Shown: positions 8,414-16,270, counted from the stretch's first letter. The stretch is DNA of 37,589 nt from DASUBV01 sp035763085 (GCA_035763085.1 DASUBV010000055.1:1-37589); one strand, 5' to 3'. Notes: generated from the sequence alone by a model not told the origin. Numbers and translations are program-made.

Positions 8414-9655
8414 ATGAGCGTGGATGATCCGGCGACCCCGACGCTGGCCGCGCTGCGCCGGGCCAGGGGCCGCCAGGAGGCGGCCCAGCGGCTGCTGCGG
8501 CCGGCCGGACTGGTGGTCGCGCTGCTAGTGATCGCGCGATCGCTGACCGCCACCCCGGCACCAGGCTGGGCCGGGACCGGCCTCGGCGTGGCGCTAGCCG
8601 TGGCCGCGATCGCCGCCGGCGCTGCCGGGGTGCTGGCGGCCTACCGCTCCTCCCGCTGGGTTCAGCTGACGTTCTTCCTGCTGTACCTGAGCGGGTCGGT
8701 TGCCTTGTACTGGCTGCAGCCGGGTGGCGCCGGGCTGGTGGCGGCGCTGGTGGCGGTGGGGCTGATGACGCGCTGGCTGCCCGTCCGGCTGACGGTCGTG
8801 CCGGTGACCGTCACCCTGGTGGTCGCCGGCATGGCCGGGGCGGCTGATGGCCGGCACCATCCGGCCTCAGCCATCCTGCTCAGCGAGGTGGGCCTGATCG
8901 CCGTCTACGGCGTGGCCATGCTGACCCGCCGGGTCGGCCAGGGCAACGTGCAGACCGAGCGGCTGCTGACCGAGCTGGAGCAGGTCCGGGGCGCCGAGGT
9001 CCGGGCGGCGGCGCTGGCCGAACGACAGCGCCTGGCCCGCGAGATGCACGACGTGCTCGCTCATTCCCTGTCGGGCCTGGCCCTGAAGCTGGAAGGGGCC
9101 CGCCTGCTGGCCGCCGCTGATCCCGCCGATCCCCGGCTGGTGCCGGTGATCAACCGCTCCCATCAGCTCGCCACGACCGGCGTGCAGGAGGCGCGCTGGG
9201 CGATAGAGACGCTGCGCGGCGGCGAGGTCCCCGGCCCCGAGCGGCTGGCCACGCTCGTCGCCGACTTCGAGCACGACAGCGGCATCCCCTGCCGGCTCAC
9301 GGTGACCGGCGCGCGGCGACCGCTGGAGGCCACCGTCAGCCTCGCGGTGTACCGGGTGGCGCAGGAAGCGCTCACCAACGTCCGCAAGCATTCCCGCGCC
9401 AGCCGGGTCGAGGTCGGGCTGGACTATGAGCCCGGCGGCATCAGCCTGCGGGTGGAGGACGCCGGCCCGGCGGCGGTCGAGGCGGCCGGCGGCGCTGACC
9501 TCACGGCCGCTTCCGCTGGCTACGGGCTGGTCGGCATGCGGGAGCGTGCCGAGCTGCTGGGCGGAACGCTGCGCGCCGCCGCCACCAGCCACGGCTTCCG
9601 GGTGACGATGCGGGTGCCGGCCTGCGCTGGCCCCCGGAACGGGCGGCGTGGCTGA
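8414..9655 (+). CDS. NarL/DesK-type sensor histidine kinase
   Basis: A protein of 413 residues, starting at the ATG at 8414; a TACAGT hexamer ends 7 bases upstream and there is little ribosome binding site, so the mRNA may be leaderless. The N-terminal part (about 25-175) has five or six membrane helices and no large external loop. The HisKA_3 dimerisation helix carries phospho-acceptor His212 in REMHDVLAHSLSG. The HATPase domain shows QEALTNVRKHS, VEDAG and GYGLVGMRERAELLGG. It overlaps the response regulator gene by 8 bases. Membrane-embedded sensors divergent from an ABC exporter commonly detect the exported compound or membrane stress; here that is inference from position. Confidence 0.93.
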   Translation: MSVDDPATPTLAALRRARGRQEAAQRLLRPAGLVVALLVIARSLTATPAPGWAGTGLGVALAVAAIAAGAAGVLAAYRSSRWVQLTFFLLYLSGSVALYWLQPGGAGLVAALVAVGLMTRWLPVRLTVVPVTVTLVVAGMAGAADGRHHPASAILLSEVGLIAVYGVAMLTRRVGQGNVQTERLLTELEQVRGAEVRAAALAERQRLAREMHDVLAHSLSGLALKLEGARLLAAADPADPRLVPVINRSHQLATTGVQEARWAIETLRGGEVPGPERLATLVADFEHDSGIPCRLTVTGARRPLEATVSLAVYRVAQEALTNVRKHSRASRVEVGLDYEPGGISLRVEDAGPAAVEAAGGADLTAASAGYGLVGMRERAELLGGTLRAAATSHGFRVTMRVPACAGPRNGRRG

Positions 9656-10361
9656 CGTGGCCGAGTCGGCGGGAAAGACCGAGACGGCGGGGACCATCCG
9701 GGTGCTGCTCGCTGACGATCAGCGGATCGTCCGCGACGGCCTGGCCATGCTGCTCGGGCTGCTACCCGACGTCGAGGTAGCAGGGACGGCGGCCGACGGC
9801 GAGGAGGCCGTCGCGCTGGCGGCCCGGCTGCAGCCGGACGTGATCCTGATGGATCTGCGCATGCCCCGTTGTGACGGCGTCGAGGCCACCCGGCAGCTGC
9901 GGGAGCGAGAGCCGCAGATCGCCGTCGTCGTGCTCACCACCTACGCCGACGACCGGTCGGTGCTCGACGCCCTGCGCGCGGGCGCGCGCGGCTACCTGAC
10001 CAAGGACGCCAGCGCCGATGAGATCCGCCAGGCTCTGCAGCGCGTCACGACCGGCCAGGCCGCCATCGATCCGGCTGTCCAGCGGCACCTGGTGGAGGCT
10101 ATTGCCGACTCCGCCGGGCCCGACGCCCGGCCCGGGCCGGACCAGCCCCGGCTCCCCGACGGGCTCACCCCGCGGGAGGCGGAGGTCCTGGCCCTGATCG
10201 CTGAGGGGCTGAGCAACACTGAGATTGCCGGCCGCCTGGTGGTGACGGAGGCCACGGTGAAAAGCCATGTCAACCACCTGCTGACCAAGACGGGCTGCCG
10301 CGACCGCGCGCAGGCGGTGAGCTATGCCTACCGGCAGGGACTCGTGCCCCCGGCCGGGTGA
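9648..10361 (+). CDS. NarL/FixJ-type response regulator with LuxR HTH
   Basis: A protein of 237 residues with a GTG start inside the end of the kinase gene. The receiver domain (about 18-135) has acidic residues LLADDQ, phospho-acceptor Asp69 in ILMDLRMP, then VVVLTTY and the conserved Lys in YLTKDAS. The LuxR-type HTH (about 170-230) has LTPREAEVLALIAEGLSNTEIA and VTEATVKSHVNHLLTKTG. It is the cognate partner of the kinase just upstream and the likely activator or repressor of the divergent ABC operon across 8198-8413. No clear operator could be picked out there by eye. Confidence 0.94.
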   Translation: MADVAESAGKTETAGTIRVLLADDQRIVRDGLAMLLGLLPDVEVAGTAADGEEAVALAARLQPDVILMDLRMPRCDGVEATRQLREREPQIAVVVLTTYADDRSVLDALRAGARGYLTKDASADEIRQALQRVTTGQAAIDPAVQRHLVEAIADSAGPDARPGPDQPRLPDGLTPREAEVLALIAEGLSNTEIAGRLVVTEATVKSHVNHLLTKTGCRDRAQAVSYAYRQGLVPPAG

Positions 10362-10404
10362 CCAGCCGCGCAGGGGATCACGCGCGGCGATCACGCACGG
10401 GGGA

Positions 10405-10884
10405 TCAGGTGCCCGGCTGCTCGATCTGCTGGGCGAGATAGTTCTGCTCGCCGAGCTGCTCGATCAGCCCCAGCTGCGTCTCGAGGTAGTCGACGTGATG
10501 TTCCTCGTCGGCCAGGATCGACTCGAACAGGTTCGCGCTGGTGACATCGGAAACGCTGCGCATGTGGTCAATGCCGCGCCGCAGGCGGTCGATGGCCTCG
10601 GTCTCGATCGCCAGGTCCGACTCCAGCATCTGGGTCACGGTCTGGCCGATGCGCAGCGGGAACAGCCGCTGATAGTTCGGCAGCCCGTCCAGGAGCAGGA
10701 TGCGGTCGGTGAGGGTCTCGGCGTGCCGCATCTCGTCCAGGGACTCCGACCGGGTATACCGGGCGAGCTTCGCCCAGCCCAGGTTCTCCTGCATCTTGGC
10801 GTGCAGGAAGTACTGGTTGATGGCCGTCAGCTCGGCGCTGAGCTGCTCGTTCAGGAATTCCAGGACCCGGCCATCGCCGCGCAT
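10405..10884 (-). CDS. bfr: bacterioferritin
   Basis: A protein of 159 residues, the family length, forming a 24-subunit haem-containing iron storage shell. All ferroxidase ligands are at their canonical numbers: Glu18, Glu51, His54, Glu94, Glu127 and His130. Met52, which ligates the inter-subunit haem, is present. It oxidises Fe(II) and stores the mineral in the cytoplasm. The gene for its reductase partner Bfd lies 124 bases upstream on the same strand, and the two could be cotranscribed. The gap between them holds no obvious second iron box. Confidence 0.96.
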   Translation of the reverse strand: MRGDGRVLEFLNEQLSAELTAINQYFLHAKMQENLGWAKLARYTRSESLDEMRHAETLTDRILLLDGLPNYQRLFPLRIGQTVTQMLESDLAIETEAIDRLRRGIDHMRSVSDVTSANLFESILADEEHHVDYLETQLGLIEQLGEQNYLAQQIEQPGT

Positions 10885-11008
10885 GCACTCACCCCCGTGC
10901 TAGGCACCACCTGACGGCACTCTACGGGGTTGGCCCGCCCCGCGGCACAGCCACGCCGGCACGACCGCCCCGGCACCGGCACGCCAGGCGCGGTGGCCCG
11001 GTCCGGGC

Positions 11009-11200
11009 TCAGGCGACCTGCCGGCTGAAGGGGCACTCCCGGCACGCCTCGGCGATCAGGTCTTCCAGGTGATCCTGGCAGCTTCCGCAGCAGGTGCCGG
11101 CCTCAGTCGCGGTACCGACAGCCTCGACGGAGGTCGCGCCCTGCCGGATGGCGACGCTGACCTGGTCATCGGTCACGGCGTTGCAGATACACGCAAACAC
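11009..11200 (-). CDS. bfd: bacterioferritin-associated ferredoxin (Bfd)
   Basis: A protein of 63 residues with a GTG start at 11200. The four [2Fe-2S] ligands match the Bfd pattern: Cys4 and Cys6 (CIC), then Cys38 and Cys41 (CGSC); an extra Cys37 adjoins. Bfd binds bacterioferritin and passes electrons to its haem, so that stored Fe(III) is reduced and released. An iron box 45 bases upstream of the start indicates control by the iron repressor. The gene lies directly upstream of bfr on the same strand, which supports their functional pairing. Confidence 0.93.
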   Translation of the reverse strand: MFACICNAVTDDQVSVAIRQGATSVEAVGTATEAGTCCGSCQDHLEDLIAEACRECPFSRQVA

Positions 11201-11244
11201 GGTGCGGGCCGGATTCCCCTCGTCTCGCTGACGCTCTGTATCTG

Positions 11245-11263
11245 TTAGGTTAGCCTAACCTCA
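11245..11263 (-). promoter_or_regulatory. IdeR/DmdR (DtxR-family) iron box upstream of bfd
   Basis: TTAGGTTAGCCTAACCTCA is an 18/19 match to the DtxR/IdeR consensus TTAGGTTAG(C/G)CTAACCTAA. On the minus strand it falls between a TTGAGG hexamer and an ATACAG hexamer 17 bases apart, so bound repressor would cover the promoter. Fe(II)-loaded IdeR should repress bfd when iron is plentiful and release it on starvation, when stored iron is needed. Confidence 0.9.
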
Positions 11264-11293
11264 ACGAGCCGGTCCATGTGGGGTAGGCCACAC

Positions 11294-12640
11294 TCAGCTC
11301 GGCGGCCCGGGCCGGCCGGCGCGGCCCGCCGAGCCGCTCGCGACGCCGGCCAGGTCCCGGCGGGCCAAGCTGGCCGCACTTTCCCGCTGGCGGCTGGCTG
11401 GCGCGACGCCGGTCAGCAGGCCGGGCTGGCCATGGGTGAATCTCGCGCGCGCGATGAGCGGCGGCTGGCGGTCCCCGTGGCTGCCGATGCGCCAGGTCAG
11501 CCGCGGCGAGTCCGGGCCGGCCAGGGCGAGCAGGGCAGGGAAGCGCTTGCGGCGGGCGCCGTGCGCCGCGAGGTGCGCGTCCCAGGACCGCCGGTCCGCT
11601 TCCCAGGCGCGCAGGTAGCTCTCGCACAGGCCGGGAGTGATCAGCGCCAGGCGGCCCAGCGAGCCCTTGAGCGCGGCGATCCGCCTGGCCTGCTCACCGG
11701 ACGCGAGCTGGTCGTCCTGCCGGACCATGGCCAGCACGCGCTGAATGAACTGACGCCTGCGGACCAGGAACCTCGCCCAGTGCCGGGCGTCGGCATCGGC
11801 CACGCCCCGGCCCTGATCCAGCAGCCAGTAGATCCCCTCGGCCAGGACATCACCCAGTTCCTCGTTGCGTGCTCGCTCGGGGGTCCGGAACGGCTCATAG
11901 GGGTACTGGATCGCCTGCCCGCTGCAGGCCGTGGGCCGCAGGCCCGCGTCGTCCAGGAGGAAGAACCAGTCGTCGTTGTAGATGTCGGGGAAGAATGACC
12001 TGCTCAGGCCGACGTTTACGGCCAGGGCGCCGCCCCCGATGAATGACTGCTGGGATCCGCCGGCGTCGCGGTAGGCGTGACAGACGACCGAGTGATCCGG
12101 GAACCCGCCGATCCGGAAGCCGACCGCGTGGTGAGAGTCCAGCAGGCCGGCGGCCGTCCGGACATCACCAGCCGGCAGGCCGGTGATGTCATCGTCGAGG
12201 AACATGATGCGGCGCCAGCCCATCATGGCGCTGAGCATGAGCGCCATGTTCCGCTTGGCACTCAGATCCGACCGCCGCTCGAACACGGTCCCGGCCAGCA
12301 GCCGTGATGTCTGCCAGGCGGGCAGGTTCAGCTGGGCCGGGGCCGGCACGTCAATGGCGATCAGGCTGAGGCCGGTCGGCAGGCACTGCGCGGCCTTCTG
12401 AGCGCTCGTCCACTTTCCGCTGTGCAGCGTGACGAGCGTGCAGTTCAGGGCCCGGGCGAGCTCGGCAGCGTGAAACAGGTAGGCCGGCCGCCGGGCGGTC
12501 GGCACGATGATCGCGTCAAGATCCCGCTGGCCGGGCGGGGCCAGGGCAGCCGCGGACAGCAGGCCCCGGTGTGATCCGTGATGGCAGGGATCGCCGCCGG
12601 CCGGCTGGCTATTCGGACCACTCGAAGAGCTTGTAGCCAT
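11294..12640 (-). CDS. putative GT-A fold glycosyltransferase paired with an XRE regulator
   Basis: A protein of 448 residues; the ATG at 12640 lies inside the end of the upstream regulator gene (32-base overlap), suggesting coupling. Features: an opening Rossmann-like strand (LDAIIVPTARRPAYLFHAAELARAL), then SAKRNMALMLSAMMGWRRIMFLDDDITGL. The FLDDDI acidic triad looks like the metal/nucleotide-sugar DXD motif of GT-A enzymes. A further GGGALAVN segment and IYNDDWFFLLDD may hold acceptor and catalytic acids. The last 70 or so residues are basic and of low complexity. No signal peptide or membrane helix is visible, so it is cytoplasmic. I cannot name donor or acceptor. A non-catalytic relative of family 2 glycosyltransferases is an alternative. 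Confidence 0.65.
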   Translation of the reverse strand: MATSSSSGPNSQPAGGDPCHHGSHRGLLSAAALAPPGQRDLDAIIVPTARRPAYLFHAAELARALNCTLVTLHSGKWTSAQKAAQCLPTGLSLIAIDVPAPAQLNLPAWQTSRLLAGTVFERRSDLSAKRNMALMLSAMMGWRRIMFLDDDITGLPAGDVRTAAGLLDSHHAVGFRIGGFPDHSVVCHAYRDAGGSQQSFIGGGALAVNVGLSRSFFPDIYNDDWFFLLDDAGLRPTACSGQAIQYPYEPFRTPERARNEELGDVLAEGIYWLLDQGRGVADADARHWARFLVRRRQFIQRVLAMVRQDDQLASGEQARRIAALKGSLGRLALITPGLCESYLRAWEADRRSWDAHLAAHGARRKRFPALLALAGPDSPRLTWRIGSHGDRQPPLIARARFTHGQPGLLTGVAPASRQRESAASLARRDLAGVASGSAGRAGRPGPPS

Positions 12641-13718
12641 CTGTGGTCCAGTCCGGGGTCAATGTTGCTCCGTTAAGGACGGGGATGCGGGTGAGAATGC
12701 AGTACGAGCTGCTGTTACCGAAGCGATTCTTCAGGTAGTCGCCGTTACGATCACGGAACCTGGTATCGGTCAGCGCGCGGACAACGCCATAGGTGCCCCT
12801 GCCGTACATGCCATTGCAGATGGTAACAGTCCGCTTCCGGTTGAAGGGGCTAACCGCACGGGCGAACAGCGCGATATCCTCCCGCAGGATTAGCCCGGTG
12901 TCCGTCTTCTCCAGTACTGGCCGGTGCCGCGCGACGCTGCCGCCGTCATCAGCCTCAAAATACTGGCCGCCCTCGGTATCCCAGTCGGCGACCTGGCGCA
13001 CCGGCAGCTGGAGCTGCTGCAGAGTCGAGCTGGTCACCTGATTCCAGTCGATACCGCCCAGGGTGGTCAGGTGCGAGGTGTAGTCATCCCCGGTGAGCTG
13101 GTCCGCGACGCGGCGGCGCACCAGGTTGGCCGGATTGGCGGCCCGCAGATGGCCATGCAGCTCGAAGAGGGCATCGAGCTCGGAGTAGGTCAGCAGCTCA
13201 ATGAAGTCCGGATCATCCCGGTTGCTGTAGGGGATCCTGCGCAGCATGTGCTCGGGCCACCGGGCGCACACGATCGTGATGTCGTTCCCGTCCGCGAAGC
13301 GCCAGGGGCCGCTGCTGAGCGAGTCCGCGATCTCGCCGCTGCGCTGGCCTTCGGGAGCGGGCAGGGGCGACGGCTCGGCACCAGCCCGCAGCGCGGCACT
13401 GCGCAGGCTCGCGAGCTCCCGCTTCAGCTCGTCCATGACCTGCCGCTCGCCCTCGCTCATGTCCTGCGGGCTGATAGGCCGGGCGACGTCAGCGTCGAAC
13501 GACCGGGCCGTCGCGAACAGCGCCGCATAGGCATCCAGGCGCGACGGTGGCGGGACCCGCGGGTTGGTCTGCGACTCCCAGGACGAGATGAGCGGCACGC
13601 TGACCCCGCCCAGTGCCTGAGCCAGCTGCGGCTGGGTGATCTTCCTGCCGGGCCAGCGATCTTCCCGGAGAGCGCGCAAGTACCGGGCCAGATGCTGCCG
13701 CGGATCCCGACTGTCCAC
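12609..13718 (-). CDS. XRE-family HTH protein with a large uncharacterised C-terminal domain
   Basis: A protein of 369 residues; GTG at 13718 with AGAGG just upstream. An N-terminal Cro/C1-type HTH (about 7-65, with ITQPQLAQALGGVSVPLISSWES) is followed by a helical linker (about 90-110) and a C-terminal domain from about 145. That domain shows ITIVCARWPE, a helical SELDALFELHGHLRA segment, TLGGIDWNQVT and TVTICNGMYGRGTYGVVRALTD. The alternating hydrophobic strands and Gly-rich turns suggest an alpha/beta, possibly Rossmann-like, ligand-binding or enzymatic fold. I have the impression that similar C-terminal domains recur in actinobacterial regulatory or conflict proteins, but cannot name a family. 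The downstream glycosyltransferase-like gene overlaps it. A palindrome just upstream suggests autoregulation. Confidence 0.75.
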   Translation of the reverse strand: MDSRDPRQHLARYLRALREDRWPGRKITQPQLAQALGGVSVPLISSWESQTNPRVPPPSRLDAYAALFATARSFDADVARPISPQDMSEGERQVMDELKRELASLRSAALRAGAEPSPLPAPEGQRSGEIADSLSSGPWRFADGNDITIVCARWPEHMLRRIPYSNRDDPDFIELLTYSELDALFELHGHLRAANPANLVRRRVADQLTGDDYTSHLTTLGGIDWNQVTSSTLQQLQLPVRQVADWDTEGGQYFEADDGGSVARHRPVLEKTDTGLILREDIALFARAVSPFNRKRTVTICNGMYGRGTYGVVRALTDTRFRDRNGDYLKNRFGNSSSYCILTRIPVLNGATLTPDWTTDGYKLFEWSE

Positions 13719-13735
13719 ACCACGCCTCTGTTCAT

Positions 13736-13746
13736 CTGAAGTTCAG
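13736..13746 (-). promoter_or_regulatory. 11-bp palindrome before the XRE gene, possible self-operator
   Basis: CTGAA-G-TTCAG, perfectly symmetric, lies 18 bases upstream of the GTG of the XRE gene, where a repressor would block transcription or initiation. XRE regulators often bind such short palindromes at their own promoter. The assignment is positional inference. Confidence 0.45.
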
Positions 13747-13940
13747 GCTTCATGTAAACACCTCATACCATCATAAAGGCCTGGCGAAACCGCAGCTAGA
13801 AGGCCGTCTGCGCGGCGACTGGCCAATACAGCACCCGCCTGAGGTCAGCTAGAACTGAAAGGTAAGCGAGGCTTGATGAACATGATGAGGCTAAGGGAAA
13901 CTTAAGCAAGAGACAGCCGAACGGAGGAACGGCATGAGAA

Positions 13941-13956
13941 CTTAACTAAAGTTAAG
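13941..13956. promoter_or_regulatory. CTTAAC-TAAA-GTTAAG palindrome
   Basis: Perfect 6-bp arms around a 4-base spacer, about 160 bases upstream of the small membrane-protein gene. A related TTAAC/GTTAA arrangement lies downstream of the same gene at 14537-14554, so the pair may be sites for one AT-preferring regulator. The site also overlaps the stop of the three-codon frame that begins at 13934. Confidence 0.45.
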
Positions 13957-14117
13957 GATGAAGCCGGTGTCGGGCCCACCCGGCCGCGGATCTCCCGCGT
14001 AACGACCCGGCGCAGTCGCCACCTGCGCAAACGGTCCGCAAACCCCCGCGGGCACCCTCGCCACAAGGATGCCCGCTACGGAACCCCATCCGAACTCGCG
14101 TGCACGAAGGAAGTCCC

Positions 14118-14417
14118 GTGAACACAATAGCCCCTCATCTGGCGATGGCAACGGTCGTCGCCCTGCATCATCTCGGCGGCGCCCACGCGCCCTCGGCGGC
14201 GCACAAGGCCGCCCAGGCCGCAGGCGGGGCCAGCCTCGTGATCATGATCCTGGTCGTCGCCTTCCTGGCCACAATGGTCCGCGCCGCCAGGAGCGTCGCC
14301 ACCACGATGGGCCAGCTGGTGGGTGAGCTGCTCCGGCTCGCCACGACCATGGCCTCGGTCTTGCTCACGGCGGTGCTCGGCGTGACGCTGGCCGTCGCGC
14401 TGCTCCTCTACCACTAG
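14118..14417 (+). CDS. small two-helix membrane protein of unknown function
   Basis: A protein of 99 residues. GTG at 14118 is preferred over GTG at 14100 because GAAGGAAG sits about 6 bases before it. A short His/Ala-rich head (VVALHHLGGAHAP) is followed by two hydrophobic helices (about 38-56 and 76-97) joined by an amphipathic segment with RAARSVATTMGQLVGELLR. I recognise no family. It is followed by a hairpin terminator, so it is probably monocistronic. The palindromes on both sides hint at tight regulation. Confidence 0.65.
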   Translation: MNTIAPHLAMATVVALHHLGGAHAPSAAHKAAQAAGGASLVIMILVVAFLATMVRAARSVATTMGQLVGELLRLATTMASVLLTAVLGVTLAVALLLYH

Positions 14418-14422
14418 TCACG

Positions 14423-14448
14423 GGGGGCTCCGGTCACGCGGAGCCCCC
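14423..14448 (+). terminator. hairpin terminator after the 99-residue membrane-protein gene
   Basis: GGGGGCTCCG (14423-14432) pairs perfectly with CGGAGCCCCC (14439-14448) around a GTCACG loop, starting 6 bases after the stop codon. No T tract follows. Confidence 0.8.
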
Positions 14449-14536
14449 GCCGGGGCCAGGCCCGGCCGCCGGCGCTGCCCCGGGCGCCGGCGGGCTCGGC
14501 AGCGGCCCTCCGGATAGAGCCATTCCCCCGCGCTCC

Positions 14537-14554
14537 TTAACAAGGGTTAGTTAA
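14537..14554. promoter_or_regulatory. TTAAC-N8-GTTAA inverted repeat before the GNAT gene
   Basis: TTAAC (14537-14541) and GTTAA (14550-14554) in an AT-rich patch about 85 bases upstream of the acetyltransferase start; a second GTTAGG half-site follows at 14556. It resembles the palindrome at 13941-13956 and could be bound by the same protein. Confidence 0.4.
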
Positions 14555-14637
14555 TGTTAGGAAGATTCACCAGGAACGACACGGCCCGTCAACTTCGCCG
14601 TCCCCCGCGACTCCTGCCTTGCCAGCCCTAGGCGGCC

Positions 14638-15141
14638 ATGTCAAAATGGATCTTTGTGCTGGATATCAGAGTTCTTGACCGTAACGAATGGCCTACGCTC
14701 CGCGATATCCGGCTCGCCGCCCTGCGGGAGTCTCCCGGCTCTTTCCTGGCCACTTACGAGCAGGAACTCGGCTACCGGGATGAGCGCTGGCAGGCTGAGT
14801 TCACCCGCGGCAGCTGGAACATCGGCTTCCTCGAGGGAGACCCGATCAGCCTGCTGGGTGTCACGCGCGAGCCCGGTCAGCCGCAGCAAGAATGCTTTAT
14901 CGAGTACCTGTGGGTTGCCGAGAAACAGCGCGGCTCGGGCTTTGGACTTTTCATGCTCGGGACCATCCTGAAACGCCTGCAGGCCGACGGAGTCAGAACC
15001 GTTTTCCTGTGGGTGCTCGACCGTAACCGCGGCGCAGTCCGCTTTTATGAGCGAGCTGGTTTCGTGAGCACCAATCTCCGCCAGCCGCTGGCCGACCGGC
15101 CCGGCCAGAACGAGGAACGCATGAAGCTGCACCTGGGCTGA
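14638..15141 (+). CDS. GNAT family N-acetyltransferase
   Basis: A protein of 167 residues, ATG at 14638, with no clear ribosome binding site. The GNAT fold is visible: the beta4 strand CFIEYLWVAEKQ, acetyl-CoA pyrophosphate loop QRGSGFG (97-103), helix FMLGTILKRLQADG, then VFLWVLDRN and the C-terminal AVRFYERAGF motif. It transfers an acetyl group from acetyl-CoA to an amine, but the acceptor is unknown. Codons such as TTT, AAA and GAA are more frequent than in neighbours, so recent acquisition is possible. The AT-rich inverted repeat upstream may be its operator. Confidence 0.9.
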   Translation: MSKWIFVLDIRVLDRNEWPTLRDIRLAALRESPGSFLATYEQELGYRDERWQAEFTRGSWNIGFLEGDPISLLGVTREPGQPQQECFIEYLWVAEKQRGSGFGLFMLGTILKRLQADGVRTVFLWVLDRNRGAVRFYERAGFVSTNLRQPLADRPGQNEERMKLHLG

Positions 15142-15323
15142 GCCTGCGCCCGGTGGTACTGTCCCGGTAGTGGCAGCGCACCGCCTGCCCGCTTCCGAGC
15201 TGTTTCGCCGGCCCGCGCCGCGGCAGCGACGAGGACAAGGGTCTGCGACTCGCGTGCACTTTCTCGTCAGGTCTTACCCCTGGGCGGGCAGACGCGGGCC
15301 GACCCGCCGGGAAGAGCTGACTC

Positions 15324-16160
15324 ATGACGCAGGACAAGGCTCGCAAGACTGCTGCGCGCCAGCGCATGGCCCAGACCGGAGAGCCCTACAGCGTGGCCCG
15401 CCGGGCCGTTCGCCCCGGGCCGGACTCCCCCGCGCCGGACTCCCCCGGGCCGGCGGCAGCGCACGGCAATCCCGCAGCGGAGGATTCCGCGGCGCGGAAC
15501 CCGGCGGCCGGGACCCTCAGACCCGAGAATCTCACCCCCGAGGAGCAGTACGCGCGCGAGGCGGCTGCCGCTGGCCTCAGCCCGGAGGAAGCCGAGGCGG
15601 AGCTGGCGGCGTTCCGGCTCCGGGACATAGCCGAGCGGACCCAGCAGGCCGCCGAGGAGGCGCGCGAGCGAGCCGACCGGGCGCGGCAGCGGGCCGACGC
15701 GGCGGCAGCGGCGGCCGAGGCAGCGCTGGAGCGCGCGGACCTGGCCGACGAGGATGCCGACACGGCAGGAGACGGGGCTGATCCGAGGCGGCAGCAGCAC
15801 CCCCGGCAGCTGGCTGACCAGGCCCGGGAGGCCGCCGAGCGGGCTCGCGAGCTCGCTGACGGGGCGGAAGAGGACGCTGCCGAGGCCGAGGGGCAGGCGG
15901 ACGAGCTGGAGGATCTGGCCGCGGCGTATGCCGATCGGGCCGGCCGGCCACGCCGCCGGGGCGACCACCCGCCCGGCCGTCCGGGGCGGGACTGGCGGCG
16001 GCTGCCGGGGCTGAGTGAGACAGTGCCCGGTCCGCCGCCGTTCCGGCCGCCGGCGGCGCCGCCTGCCCCGCCCGGTCCGCCCGGCGCGCATGCCCCCCCG
16101 GTCCCGCCCAGGCCACAGCATCCGCCCGAGCCGCCGCACCCGCCGCGTCCGCGCTGGTGA
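15324..16160 (+). CDS. Ala/Glu-rich coiled-coil protein with Pro-rich tail
   Basis: A protein of 278 residues; GGGAAGAG lies about 7 bases before the ATG. The N-terminus holds AARQRMAQTGEPYSVARRA, a short motif that I recall from many otherwise unrelated actinobacterial proteins. A Pro/Ala linker and LTPEEQYAREAAAAGLSPEEAEAEL follow. Residues about 95-215 are a long Ala/Glu/Arg heptad-like helix, probably coiled coil. The last 60 residues are Pro-rich and disordered. No catalytic motif or membrane helix is seen. A scaffold or DNA-associated role is possible but unproven. The frame has biased codon positions along its length, which supports coding. Confidence 0.65.
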   Translation: MTQDKARKTAARQRMAQTGEPYSVARRAVRPGPDSPAPDSPGPAAAHGNPAAEDSAARNPAAGTLRPENLTPEEQYAREAAAAGLSPEEAEAELAAFRLRDIAERTQQAAEEARERADRARQRADAAAAAAEAALERADLADEDADTAGDGADPRRQQHPRQLADQAREAAERARELADGAEEDAAEAEGQADELEDLAAAYADRAGRPRRRGDHPPGRPGRDWRRLPGLSETVPGPPPFRPPAAPPAPPGPPGAHAPPVPPRPQHPPEPPHPPRPRW

Positions 16161-16221
16161 GCCGGATCCGGCCGGCCCGGCCCGGACGGCAGGCCAGCTT
16201 GTGAACTAGTCGCGCCACCCC

Positions 16222-16248
16222 GCGCCGGCCGCCCGCAGCGGCCGGCGC
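16222..16248 (+). terminator. GC hairpin after the coiled-coil gene
   Basis: GCGCCGGCCG (16222-16231) and CGGCCGGCGC (16239-16248) form a perfect 10-bp stem with a 7-base loop, 60 bases past the stop. It also lies downstream of the minus-strand aldo/keto reductase remnant, so it may act for both strands. Confidence 0.6.
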
Positions 16249-16270
16249 CGGGAGCGCGCAGCGGGCCGGA

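Larger units (their letters stand above)
13719..14117. other. intergenic region of 399 bp, relatively AT-rich, with operator-like palindromes
   Basis: No gene-sized reading frame is convincing here. The middle (about 13850-13965) is clearly less GC-rich than its surroundings. It holds a nine-codon reading frame (13876-13905, MNMMRLRET then stop) and, after a strong GGAGGAA, a three-codon frame at 13934 (Met-Arg-Thr-stop) whose stop lies in a palindrome. It should contain the promoter of the minus-strand XRE gene and that of the plus-strand small membrane-protein gene. Confidence 0.5.
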
